NCBI GenBank assembly: GCA_964424985.1
Contig: CAYRKQ010000004.1
Coordinates: 1 to 54,937, forward strand
Direction: 5' to 3'
Source: CAYRKQ01 sp964424985
Lineage (GTDB): Bacteria > Patescibacteriota > Saccharimonadia > Saccharimonadales > UBA7683
Length of the DNA stretch: 54,937 nt
Below, in pieces: positions 41,955-48,635 of this stretch (the first letter of the stretch is position 1; each line of letters starts with the position of its first letter). Made by a program: the position numbers and the translations under genes. The notes beneath the pieces are model-generated. The model saw only the letters and a program-made list of their open reading frames with translations, made no database searches and was not told the origin of the DNA.

Positions 41955-42184
41955 TTATCTTTCGATAACGACTGGAGCTGCAAATCTTTCAGCACAGGAT
42001 CAAGTTGGGAATTAGTTTGACGGTACACTGCATCAAGCTTCTCGGTGACGCTGTCGTTGCGATATTTTTCCAGATAGCGACTGATAGCCTGCGTATACAG
42101 CTGGCTGCGAGATTTCCCTAATCTATTGGCTAACTCTTCAGCAGACTTAAATACTTGGTCGGGTATTGATATCGCAGTCTTCAT
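41948..42184 (-). CDS. Ribbon-helix-helix antitoxin (MazE-like)
   Basis: A 78-residue protein. MKTAISIPDQVFKSAEELANRL with GKSRSQLYTQAISRYLEKY is a ribbon-helix-helix DNA-binding domain. The C-terminal part (DAVYRQTNSQLDPVLKDLQ) should bind MazF. The start is leaderless: the -10 ends 6 nt before the ATG. The palindrome upstream fits autoregulation. Confidence 0.87.
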   Translation of the reverse strand: MKTAISIPDQVFKSAEELANRLGKSRSQLYTQAISRYLEKYRNDSVTEKLDAVYRQTNSQLDPVLKDLQLQSLSKDKW

Positions 42185-42190
42185 ATTATG

Positions 42191-42220
42191 AGTATAACTT
42201 TAGTTATACCTTATTGTCAA
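42191..42220 (-). promoter_or_regulatory. Leaderless MazEF promoter with palindromic operator
   Basis: On the minus strand TTGACA (42220-42215) and TATACT (42196-42191) are 18 bp apart, and the ATG follows after 6 nt. A perfect inverted repeat GTATAACT-TT-AGTTATAC (42192-42209) covers the spacer and most of the -10. Confidence 0.85.
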
Positions 42221-42279
42221 GGAGTATCAGTAGTTCGGGCGTCTACGATGGTCTTACAAAAATAGCAGATACAGAATAT

Positions 42280-42330
42280 CGTGGTACGCGCGGCAGGATT
42301 AGCGCTGACGCTTCTTCTTTCAAGCTTTCT
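42280..42330 (+). repeat. Duplicate of the tRNA-Arg 3' end (att-like), right
   Basis: The first 21 bases (42280-42300) are identical to 42457-42477, which are the 3' end, CCA and adjacent bases of tRNA-Arg. The following bases match the left copy at 41161-41210. This is the pattern left by integration at a tRNA 3' end. Confidence 0.8.
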
Positions 42331-42428
42331 CAAAGCAAGCTCTTGCGAGAGCTTTCACTCCACGACCCACGACTACCATCTGCTTCGCATCTGAGTCGTA
42401 GAACCAAACCTGGCAGCATGTACCACGC

Positions 42429-42451
42429 AAAAGCCCCACAAGAAGTGGGGC
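42429..42451 (-). terminator. Intrinsic terminator of tRNA-Arg
   Basis: On the minus strand GCCCCAC and GTGGGGC pair around TTCTT (42451-42433) and are followed by TTTT. It starts 8 nt after the tRNA-Arg 3' end. Confidence 0.9.
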
Positions 42452-42458
42452 GTTCACG

Positions 42459-42535
42459 TGGTACGCGCGGCAGGATTTGAACCTACGACCTTCGGCTCCG
42501 CAAGCCGACGCTCTATCCAGCTGAGCTACGCGCGC
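42459..42535 (-). tRNA. tRNA-Arg(GCG)
   Basis: A 77-nt gene with encoded CCA. Acceptor GCGCGCG pairs with CGCGCGT, the D stem is GCTC/GAGC, and the anticodon stem TCGGC/GCCGA encloses TTGCGGA, anticodon GCG (reads CGC and CGU). Most bacteria use ACG here with inosine. The 3' end is duplicated at 42280 and a 5'-half-like fragment lies just upstream at 42587. Confidence 0.92.
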
Positions 42536-42582
42536 ACAAGCACTTCACTCATCTGTCTAGAGCAGGCCGCTAACTTTCATTA

Positions 42583-42618
42583 TCGGCTTCACCTGGGCAG
42601 CTGAGCTACGTGCGTGCG
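42583..42618 (-). pseudogene. tRNA fragment (5'-half-like)
   Basis: On the minus strand the fragment reads CGTAGCTCAGCTG, identical over 13 bases (42598-42610) to the acceptor/D-arm of tRNA-Arg at 42518-42530, with similar but diverged flanks (GCACGCA before it). The anticodon and 3' parts are missing. It looks like a decayed tRNA copy 60 nt upstream of the intact gene. Confidence 0.55.
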
Positions 42619-42720
42619 TTTGGCGAATGTCCTAAGACATCACGCCGCACTAAATTTGAGGTACTTTCTGCATTTTAAAGGGCAGAACAGAGGCCAGTGT
42701 AACATAGTTACATACAGGCA

Positions 42721-42987
42721 TCAAAGATTCTTGTAGACATCACGCCGATGCCCTGCTCGTAAAACTTCAATCAATATCATTTCTTCCTTAATCCTATATA
42801 CCACCCTATAGTCTCCAATACGTATGCGGTAGCTAGATTTGCTTCCTTTTAGCTTTTCACAACCAGATGGTCGAGGAGTTTGAGCTAACTGATAAATTTT
42901 TATTACAACTCTGTTACGAACAGTGCCCGGCAGCCCTCTGATGTCTTTCTGCGCTGAACGTACGATCTGAATTCTATAAGAGCCCAT
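42721..42987 (-). CDS. RelE/ParE-family toxin
   Basis: An 88-residue protein. YRIQIVRSAQKDIRGLPGTVRNRVVIKI, then GCEKLKGSKSSYRIRIGDYRVVYRI is the RelE fold (the L-K-G...Y-R-I-R-x-G-D-Y-R-V-x-Y block is diagnostic). RelE toxins cut mRNA in the ribosome A site. It overlaps its antitoxin by 14 nt. It lies between tRNA-Arg and the PH-like membrane gene. Confidence 0.93.
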   Translation of the reverse strand: MGSYRIQIVRSAQKDIRGLPGTVRNRVVIKIYQLAQTPRPSGCEKLKGSKSSYRIRIGDYRVVYRIKEEMILIEVLRAGHRRDVYKNL

Positions 42988-43192
42988 CGGCCTTAAGTTC
43001 TTTCACGAACTCGTCAAAATCAATTGCTGGTTCATTTTCACGCTCTTTAGCAACCCTTAAGTCATCTAAATCTTCTAAAATCTGGTACTTAATTGCATCT
43101 TCAACTAGAGAAGAGATAGTCTCATCACTTTCGGCAGCACGTATTTTTAGTGCTCTATAAAGTTTATCGTTTAAGGTAATTGTTGTTCTCAT
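42974..43192 (-). CDS. RelB-type ribbon-helix-helix antitoxin
   Basis: A 72-residue protein. MRTTITLNDKLYRALKIRAAES and SSLVEDAIKYQILEDLDDLR make a ribbon-helix-helix domain; the acidic C-terminus (AIDFDEFVKELKADGLL) is the usual RelE-binding tail with the F-E-E-F/V-K-E-L-K pattern. Unlike other TA genes in the window it has a ribosome site (AAAGGA, 7 nt before the ATG). Confidence 0.9.
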   Translation of the reverse strand: MRTTITLNDKLYRALKIRAAESDETISSLVEDAIKYQILEDLDDLRVAKERENEPAIDFDEFVKELKADGLL

Positions 43193-43212
43193 AGCGTATC
43201 CTTTCGGATATC

Positions 43213-43241
43213 ATCATAACATCAATGCATCATCGCATCAA
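43213..43241 (-). promoter_or_regulatory. Promoter of the RelBE pair
   Basis: On the minus strand TTGATG (43241-43236) and TATGAT (43218-43213) are spaced 17 bp. Several ATGATG/CATCA half-sites crowd the spacer and may bind the antitoxin. The leader is about 15 nt. Confidence 0.6.
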
Positions 43242-43266
43242 TATGCCTACTTCTGTCAGCAAGTTA

Positions 43267-43836
43267 TTAAAAACGGATTTTACGCATCATTTTGTCGACA
43301 AAATCGAGTTCTTTTTCTTCGTGCGGGAGGTGCTGAGCGAGGGCATCAAAGATTTTCTCACCGTCGCTATGATCAAAATAAATGGTGAGAGGCGGCATTA
43401 AGCGTTTTACAGGTTGCAGCACCACGCTAAAAAGGGCGCCGTCTTGAATCACGCTGAACGAACGGAAATCCTCATAGTGATAGGTTTTACCTTCAATTTT
43501 AATAGCTGAAGGGAGCAGCGTATAACTGAGTGTTCGCGGTTTTTTATTTGCAAAGACCGCTGCCGTTGCCCCAGCTACTAACACCACAATCGTGGCTAAA
43601 ATGTCACGTGTCAGCAAGTACATTAACAGGCCAACTACAATAGTTGCTGCTATCAACCCCAAGAACCATAGACTCGACTTCTGATGATCAATAAATTCCG
43701 ACGCTTTCCAAAAAATACCCTCTAAACCATTTTCGGGCTTGTCAGTAGGAGCTGATTGAGGCTGGGGAGCAGAAACGGGATCGACAGGTTGCCCCGACGT
43801 ATAGTGAAAATTGTCTTGCTCATCACCTTCTTGCAT
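43267..43836 (-). CDS. Two-helix membrane protein with PH-like domain
   Basis: A 189-residue protein. A Pro/Gln-rich N-terminus (residues 1-40) precedes two adjacent membrane helices (LWFLGLIAATIVVGLLMYLL and ILATIVVLVAGATAAVFA). The C-terminal part (LLPSAIKIEGKTYHYEDFRSFSV and LFSVVLQPVKRLMPPLTIYF) has the strand pattern of bacterial PH-like membrane proteins. No enzymatic motif is seen. Proteins of this layout are common in CPR genomes; function unknown. Confidence 0.65.
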   Translation of the reverse strand: MQEGDEQDNFHYTSGQPVDPVSAPQPQSAPTDKPENGLEGIFWKASEFIDHQKSSLWFLGLIAATIVVGLLMYLLTRDILATIVVLVAGATAAVFANKKPRTLSYTLLPSAIKIEGKTYHYEDFRSFSVIQDGALFSVVLQPVKRLMPPLTIYFDHSDGEKIFDALAQHLPHEEKELDFVDKMMRKIRF

Positions 43837-43901
43837 ATGTTTAGTCTAGCTCAAGCAGTATGCTTTCTCAACATGTTCCTTCATTAACAGATGAGATATG
43901 C

Positions 43902-44030
43902 TATACTTGCGGATGGTCTATAACAAATTGAAAAACAAAGCCTTAGCGACTTTTTCAATTTGAGACGAGGAAGTGCGGTAAGTGGAGCTTTTCTGATCTT
44001 GTCAGAAACAGAACTTTTTAGCAGCTTCCG
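43902..44030 (+). ncRNA. Candidate structured RNA or leader upstream of tRNA-Ser(UGA)
   Basis: An extended -10 TGC-TATACT (43902-43907) is followed by three predicted helices: a perfect 12-bp hairpin CAAATTGAAAAA/TTTTTCAATTTG (43924-43935 with 43951-43962), TTTCTGA/TCAGAAA (43990-43996 with 44002-44008), and GGAAG-TGC with GCA-CTTCC (43969-43976 with 44021-44029) enclosing the second. It could be a tRNA precursor leader or an independent RNA processed at the tRNA 5' end. No known family is recognised. Confidence 0.45.
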
Positions 44031-44034
44031 AGGA

Positions 44035-44124
44035 GGAGAGGTGACCGAGTGGTTGAAGGTACCGGTCTTGAAAACCGGCAGGCCGGCAACGGTCTCGAGG
44101 GTTCGAATCCCTCCCTCTCCGCCA
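44035..44124 (+). tRNA. tRNA-Ser(UGA)
   Basis: A 90-nt gene with encoded CCA. Acceptor GGAGAGG/CCTCTCC, anticodon stem CCGGT/ACCGG with loop CTTGAAA (anticodon TGA, reads UCA and relatives), long variable arm, T-loop TTCGAAT. It faces right and continues directly into the second copy of the 83-bp repeat. Its T-arm and acceptor are identical to tRNA-Ser(CGA). Confidence 0.95.
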
Positions 44125-44203
44125 TGTACCGTACGGTACATGGCTCCGCCAACACTTTTGAACCCTTTATTCTTCTTTATCAGTACGGTACATGGCTCCG
44201 CCA
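44096..44203 (+). repeat. tRNA-Ser-linked repeat, copy 2
   Basis: Inverted counterpart of 40961-41068 (107 of 108 identical). The 83 bases after the tRNA body (44121-44203) begin with a 24-bp perfect palindrome that includes the discriminator base and the CCA. After 44203 the two copies diverge completely. Confidence 0.92.
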
Positions 44204-44223
44204 CTAACTGCTACAATCGAAAT

Positions 44224-44487
44224 ATGTATTACGTTTATGTATTGTTGTCTAGTAAAGATAACAATTTTTACATAGGATTCACTTCCGATCTTAAGAAAAG
44301 ATACTCAAGGCATGAAAAAGGGGATGTTACTGCCACAAAAAACCGACGTCCTGTAACTCTAGTTTTCTACGAAGCGTACGTTGATAAGTACGATGCTTTA
44401 AGACGAGAGAAATATCTTAAAAGCAGCAAAGGCCATACGACATTAAGAGCAATGCTCAAAGAGTATTTAGAGAAAAACCTATCTTAA
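44224..44487 (+). CDS. GIY-YIG nuclease domain protein (UPF0213 type)
   Basis: An 87-residue protein. MYYVYVLLSSKDNNFYIGFT is the GIY-YIG motif (VYV...YIG), followed by DLKKRYSRHEKGDVTATKN, and the conserved Glu/Lys block in RREKYLKSSKG. The ATG at 44224 is the natural start, 20 nt after the repeat; longer upstream frames run through the tRNA and repeat and are not real. It overlaps the convergent decarboxylase gene by 4 nt. It is a paralogue of the gene at 41215. Confidence 0.88.
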   Translation: MYYVYVLLSSKDNNFYIGFTSDLKKRYSRHEKGDVTATKNRRPVTLVFYEAYVDKYDALRREKYLKSSKGHTTLRAMLKEYLEKNLS

Positions 44488-45698
44488 ATCAAAATTTCTT
44501 CGGCTGGCTCAAATCCACAATAGCGCTTTGCAGACATTGTAGCTCCGTAGGCGCCCGTCCCCCCGATAACAACGATATCGCCAACTGCCGCCACTCCTAG
44601 TGTCCGAGCAGTAATTTCCTCAGGGTTACCCGGGGCTGGCGTAAGGATGTCACCACTTTCGCAGTGGGGTCCAACCACCACTACTTCGGCACTCTCTTCG
44701 GGTAATCTGCCGTCTTTGCCAACCACTGTTAGGGGGTGTTGTGCTCCATAAGTTGCTGGACGCATGTTGTTACCCATGCCACTGTCTACAAGGTAAAAAC
44801 TTCTAGAACCCTCCCCTGTGCCAGTATTTTTAAGATCCATCACTTCCGAAAGGATTACCCCGGCATTCGCAACTAAAAAGGTGCCTGGTTCAATTTCCAA
44901 CTGTAGCTCTCTGCCAGTTTTGGCTGCAAAATCTTTTAACAGCTGCTCAAGGCGTCGTCCAATGACGGACATGTCGGCTGAGCTTTCTCCAGGCATGCGC
45001 CCTACTTTAAAACCACCTCCCAAATCAAGAGATGTAGCATCTGGGAACTGTTCAACAATAGCCAGACTTGTGAGGGCTGCATCTTGCCATGCTTCAGGGT
45101 CTGTGCCTGAGCCAATGTGAGTGTGAACCTTGTTAATTGTCACTCCACTCCGCTTAGCAATTTCATGTACTCGAGGGATTTCTTCATGCCAGATACCAAA
45201 CGGTGAGTTGAGCCCGCCAGTGTTCGTACGGTTATTCATTCCGTCACCTACTCCAGGGTTTATCCGTACACTTACGTTGCCCCCAGGGAAGAGCTGACAG
45301 TAGTTCTCTAGCTGGTGAAGACTTGTTGCGTTATATAAAACCCCAACCCTAACTAACATCTCCAAATTCTTCGGGATCATCTGAGAGGTAATAAGTATCT
45401 GCGAAGGTTCGAACCCAGCCTCCATGGCCATTTCAGCTTCTTCGCCAGAACTGGCGTCGATATCTAACCCTGCCGTAAGAAAAGTATGTAGTACCTCTGG
45501 ATTAGAGTTCGCTTTCATTGCAAATCTAACATTTAAGCCATAAGGCGCGCCCATTTCTTGGGCTGCAAAAGCTTGCTCTTGCAAGGCCTCCTGACTGTAA
45601 ATATGAAGTGGTGTCCCGTGTTCTTCGGTCAAAGCTATTGCTGCTTCTGGGGATAGCCACTGGGGCATAAGATTTAATTGGTCGGCTGATTGGGTCAT
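44484..45698 (-). CDS. lysA: PLP-dependent diaminopimelate decarboxylase-like enzyme (fold III)
   Basis: A 404-residue enzyme. The PLP lysine is in VRFAMKANSNPEVL (about residue 63), the phosphate-binding HTHIGSG and LDLGGGF follow, EIEPGTF is the next active-site block, and CESGD near residue 340 provides the catalytic Cys/Asp of LysA. It would make L-lysine from meso-diaminopimelate. No other lysine pathway gene is visible in this window, so the substrate could be imported or salvaged from peptidoglycan; related decarboxylases for other amino acids are an alternative. A GAGGAA ribosome site precedes the ATG. Confidence 0.85.
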   Translation of the reverse strand: MTQSADQLNLMPQWLSPEAAIALTEEHGTPLHIYSQEALQEQAFAAQEMGAPYGLNVRFAMKANSNPEVLHTFLTAGLDIDASSGEEAEMAMEAGFEPSQILITSQMIPKNLEMLVRVGVLYNATSLHQLENYCQLFPGGNVSVRINPGVGDGMNNRTNTGGLNSPFGIWHEEIPRVHEIAKRSGVTINKVHTHIGSGTDPEAWQDAALTSLAIVEQFPDATSLDLGGGFKVGRMPGESSADMSVIGRRLEQLLKDFAAKTGRELQLEIEPGTFLVANAGVILSEVMDLKNTGTGEGSRSFYLVDSGMGNNMRPATYGAQHPLTVVGKDGRLPEESAEVVVVGPHCESGDILTPAPGNPEEITARTLGVAAVGDIVVIGGTGAYGATMSAKRYCGFEPAEEILI

Positions 45699-45838
45699 TA
45701 CGTTCCTCGCATTAATTTGTTATGTGAAAATTTTACTCGAAACAGGAGCCGAATGGAAAAGTTTTAGAATATTGTTAAGAAATAGATAAAAGTGTTAAAA
45801 TTTGGTACATGATTAGTTACCGTAACTCGATTTACTGG

Positions 45839-45888
45839 ATCCCCGCCTTACTCCTTCGCCAAGGCTTCGGCGCACAGGTCGCGGGGAT
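45839..45888. repeat. Palindromic intergenic repeat (REP-like)
   Basis: ATCCCCGC (45839-45846) and GCGGGGAT (45881-45888) form an 8-bp perfect stem around a 34-base GC-rich inner part that itself contains GCC/GGC pairing. It lies in the 208-bp spacer between lysA and the ACT-like gene. Confidence 0.65.
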
Positions 45889-45906
45889 GACGGAGGGCGG
45901 GAGTAC

Positions 45907-46548
45907 ATGATTACCATTGCTAAGCGGGTGGAACAGCTTATTGAACAGTGGCCATTGTTTCGGCAAGGGCTGCAGCTTGATCTGCTTAATACCTCGGCAG
46001 TGGCGCGTTATTTAAAGCCAGAGGTGGAGCGCGAAGTTGGCGAACGGGTATCAGAGGCGGCGGTGTTGATGGCCATCAGGCGCTATCAAGAGAGTGTTGA
46101 GTTGAAACAGACGAGCCGACCACAGGATTTTCTGGGTGATATGAGTCTGCGCTCCAACCTCGTGGATCTTACCTACGTCAACTCCCCCACCTTGCCGCGG
46201 CTTTTAGCAAAATTTGCCCACGACCTGACCTCGCAGCACTACCTCACTATCAGCCGTGGTGTGCTGCAGACCTCTGTTGTGGTTCACGAGCATCATCTTG
46301 AGCTCATCAAAGGTGCGCTTCAAAAAGAACAGCTTTTGATTGAGACACCTTGCCTGACGGCCATTACACTTCATCTGACCCATGGCCACGACTATCAAAC
46401 CGGCATACTTGCCTATCCTTTGCAGCTGCTCGCCTGGCGCGGTATTCCGGTCGTAGAACTTGTTTCAACCAACGATGAATTCAACATTATTCTCTACGAC
46501 AAAGACGTCAACACCGCCTTCACTACGCTTAATCAAGCTCTCAACTAG
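45907..46548 (+). CDS. Conserved protein with ACT-like C-terminal domain
   Basis: A 213-residue soluble protein. The N-terminal half (residues 1-90) is helical with KRVEQLIEQWPLFRQGLQLDLLN, SAVARYLKPEVEREVG and SEAAVLMAIRRY, a pattern reminiscent of winged-helix or regulator N-domains. The C-terminal half (GILAYPLQLLAWRGIPVVELVS, NIILYDKDVNTAFTTL) has the beta-alpha-beta pattern of an ACT regulatory domain. ACT domains bind amino acids, so a link with the neighbouring decarboxylase is possible. No enzyme motif is seen. Confidence 0.6.
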   Translation: MITIAKRVEQLIEQWPLFRQGLQLDLLNTSAVARYLKPEVEREVGERVSEAAVLMAIRRYQESVELKQTSRPQDFLGDMSLRSNLVDLTYVNSPTLPRLLAKFAHDLTSQHYLTISRGVLQTSVVVHEHHLELIKGALQKEQLLIETPCLTAITLHLTHGHDYQTGILAYPLQLLAWRGIPVVELVSTNDEFNIILYDKDVNTAFTTLNQALN

Positions 46549-48152
46549 TTTGTTGCTTGCTGCACATCAACATTTTCAATAGTAACTACGCCTTCGTTAG
46601 AGACGGAGATCAACTCAATGCGAACGACTTTTTTGGTAGCTGGATCCATAAAGACCATACTGTACGCCGATGGTTGCCCGTTGCCCTCATACGTTCTAAG
46701 GCCACCCCCGCCACTACTTCCCGTTACCAAGAGAGGCGCGTTATAGTCGGTCTTCTGATGAACCTTTGCGGTGTGGGTGTGTCCGGCAGCCAGCAGCGAA
46801 GCTGATTCCGGAATTAAATCTTCTTGGCTCATTTCCTTTAGTAGCTGCGGATCGTGCGTCATAAGAATATCAGGTTTGGCTTTTTCGATAGCCTCGAATC
46901 GTTCAGGAAGGTACAGCTCTAACAGATTAGTTTTGGCTTCGTCTGCTCCTTGCATTTCATCGTCGGGAGTATAGCGTAGATCAGGGATCCCCATGAGCGT
47001 GAGCTTTCGTTTAACGCCACCAATGGTGTAGTAAATGGTAGAAGGTTCTTCATCTAAAACGGTGACATTGTCAATTTGATCGAGCATCTTCATTGCCGAA
47101 TCGGGATCGTGATTGCCTTTTACTTGAAAGATAGGCTGTTTTATATCGTCTGGCCCGTTCACGCCGTTGCAGCCTCCTTTCGGTGCGAGCAAGCCTGATT
47201 CCGTTTCAGCCCATTCGTATTCATCGCCGGGGTTCAAGATGAACTCGGTGTCATAGGCTGCGGCGAGGAGCGCTATTCGCTCGTACGCACAGGGGCGAGA
47301 GTGAATATCGGAGATCACCATAAACCGCAGGTAGCCGTCATCTTCTGTTGGTGCTGTTAACTCTTGCTGCAACTGAGCAATCTGCTCAATCCAGCGGGTA
47401 AGCTCGCCGCTTTTTTCTTGATACCCTTTAAGCGTGAGCTTTCCACTATCAACAATTTCTTCAATATCTTTTAAGTATCCTTCGTATCGCGGGTTCTTAA
47501 AAGCCTCTTCGTTGACCGTCGACCCTGCCCATGCCATTGAACTAAGTCCCGGAAGCGCCGCAAAAAGGGTGGCTGATGCAAGAAGTAACAGGCGTCTTTT
47601 ACGGTTCATTTCTGTCGGACGAAGTACGTTAATGCCTGCATAGACTGAAAGTGAGCCTATAAGTGCGCCAATTCCACCAACAGCAATTGCATTCTTGCCG
47701 CTTTCCACAACAAGGGCGCGCGCCTCTCGTCGACACACCTCCTCGAGCGCTTGAAGTTCGCTGGTCGAACCGGATTCCAACGTTTGCTGAAGGGTCTTAA
47801 TTTCCTCTTTATCAATATCCGTGATGCTGACAGAGGACTTTAAAAAGGGGTTGCTGCTTGCCTTGGGTATATTTGCCGAAAAGCCCGGTGCAAGCTGTGC
47901 CTCTACCGAAGGTTCAGAGGTGTGAATGGTAAAAGGGGTGTGTTCGACAGTGGCCGTAACCGCACAGACCTCACCTTCTGTTTCACCAGCCAGCTCAATT
48001 GCGGTGTTCCCGCCCACCACAGCTCCTAGCCATAAAGCCCCACCCAGGGCGGCTACTCGGGCTTGCTTGGAGGATATGCCTGAAACAACGGCTTCGTACA
48101 TTCTTAAGCTCAAGCGAGCTTGCTCGTCTGCTTGTGGTGGTGTCTCTGACAT
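46545..48152 (-). CDS. Membrane-anchored calcineurin-like metallophosphoesterase
   Basis: A 535-residue protein. Two N-terminal hydrophobic segments (ALGGALWLGAVVGGNTAIEL and AIAVGGIGALIGSLSVYAGI plus LLLLASATLFAALPGL) anchor it. The catalytic domain (residues about 270-530) has the full metal-ligand set: VISDIH, NPGDEY, VKGNHD, MTHDP and AGHTHT. Such enzymes cleave phosphomono- or diesters. The start at 48152 is chosen since an AATACT -10 lies 7 nt upstream and 48188 has no support. The outer-facing topology suggests lipid or nucleotide phosphate hydrolysis at the surface; substrate unknown. Confidence 0.85.
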   Translation of the reverse strand: MSETPPQADEQARLSLRMYEAVVSGISSKQARVAALGGALWLGAVVGGNTAIELAGETEGEVCAVTATVEHTPFTIHTSEPSVEAQLAPGFSANIPKASSNPFLKSSVSITDIDKEEIKTLQQTLESGSTSELQALEEVCRREARALVVESGKNAIAVGGIGALIGSLSVYAGINVLRPTEMNRKRRLLLLASATLFAALPGLSSMAWAGSTVNEEAFKNPRYEGYLKDIEEIVDSGKLTLKGYQEKSGELTRWIEQIAQLQQELTAPTEDDGYLRFMVISDIHSRPCAYERIALLAAAYDTEFILNPGDEYEWAETESGLLAPKGGCNGVNGPDDIKQPIFQVKGNHDPDSAMKMLDQIDNVTVLDEEPSTIYYTIGGVKRKLTLMGIPDLRYTPDDEMQGADEAKTNLLELYLPERFEAIEKAKPDILMTHDPQLLKEMSQEDLIPESASLLAAGHTHTAKVHQKTDYNAPLLVTGSSGGGGLRTYEGNGQPSAYSMVFMDPATKKVVRIELISVSNEGVVTIENVDVQQATN

Positions 48153-48209
48153 TACTTCTAGTATTGTGTTTTGGAAGATGGAGTTCAAGTGTAGTTTTTA
48201 CAAAACTGC

Positions 48210-48215
48210 TAAAAT
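48210..48215 (+). promoter_or_regulatory. -10 element of the HIT gene
   Basis: TAAAAT lies 6 nt before the ATG at 48222 without a ribosome site. The divergent phosphoesterase has its own TTGAAC/AATACT pair on the opposite strand, so the two promoters sit back to back. Confidence 0.45.
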
Positions 48216-48221
48216 AAAACT

Positions 48222-48620
48222 ATGGAAGATTCAATTTTTACGAAAATCATTAAAGGTGAAATTCCTTGCCATAAGGTGTATGAAGATGAAAAAGTACTGG
48301 CATTTTTAGACATTCACCCCATTCAACCAGGTCAGGTACTGGTGATTCCAAAAGTGCAGGTTGGGTTTGTTTGGGATCTTTCGGCCGATGATTACCATGC
48401 TCTTATGGAGGCGGTGCAAAAAGTCGGCAAGCGGATTCGAGAGATTTTCCCTGAGAAAGACAGAGTTGGCGTGATTATCGAAGGGCTCGATGTTACCGAC
48501 CACGCTCACATAAAAGTATTCCCTTTTAGTGGCGAAGCTGAATTCCGCCATGTGCCAGATGGCACTGCTGAACCAGATCACGAAGCACTCGCAGACATTG
48601 CCAAAAAACTCGCCTTTTAA
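48222..48620 (+). CDS. HIT-family hydrolase
   Basis: A 132-residue HIT protein. DSIFTKIIKGEIPCHKVYED is the canonical start, FLDIHPIQPGQVLVIPK the middle block, and DHAHIKVFPF the histidine triad region. The consensus is HxHxH; here the third histidine is lysine (H-A-H-I-K), while the central nucleophile is kept. HIT enzymes hydrolyse nucleotide conjugates such as AMP-lysine or AppppA. The variant may still be active. The gene ends 16 nt before the convergent valS. Confidence 0.92.
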   Translation: MEDSIFTKIIKGEIPCHKVYEDEKVLAFLDIHPIQPGQVLVIPKVQVGFVWDLSADDYHALMEAVQKVGKRIREIFPEKDRVGVIIEGLDVTDHAHIKVFPFSGEAEFRHVPDGTAEPDHEALADIAKKLAF

Positions 48621-48635
48621 ACAGGTATCATTCAG

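Noticed and set aside
43884..44204. Open frame on the minus strand across tRNA-Ser(UGA) and the repeat
   Set aside because: It translates the tRNA and the 83-bp repeat; the tRNA structure is clear and the product resembles the common spurious GGEGGIRTLE-type tRNA artefact.
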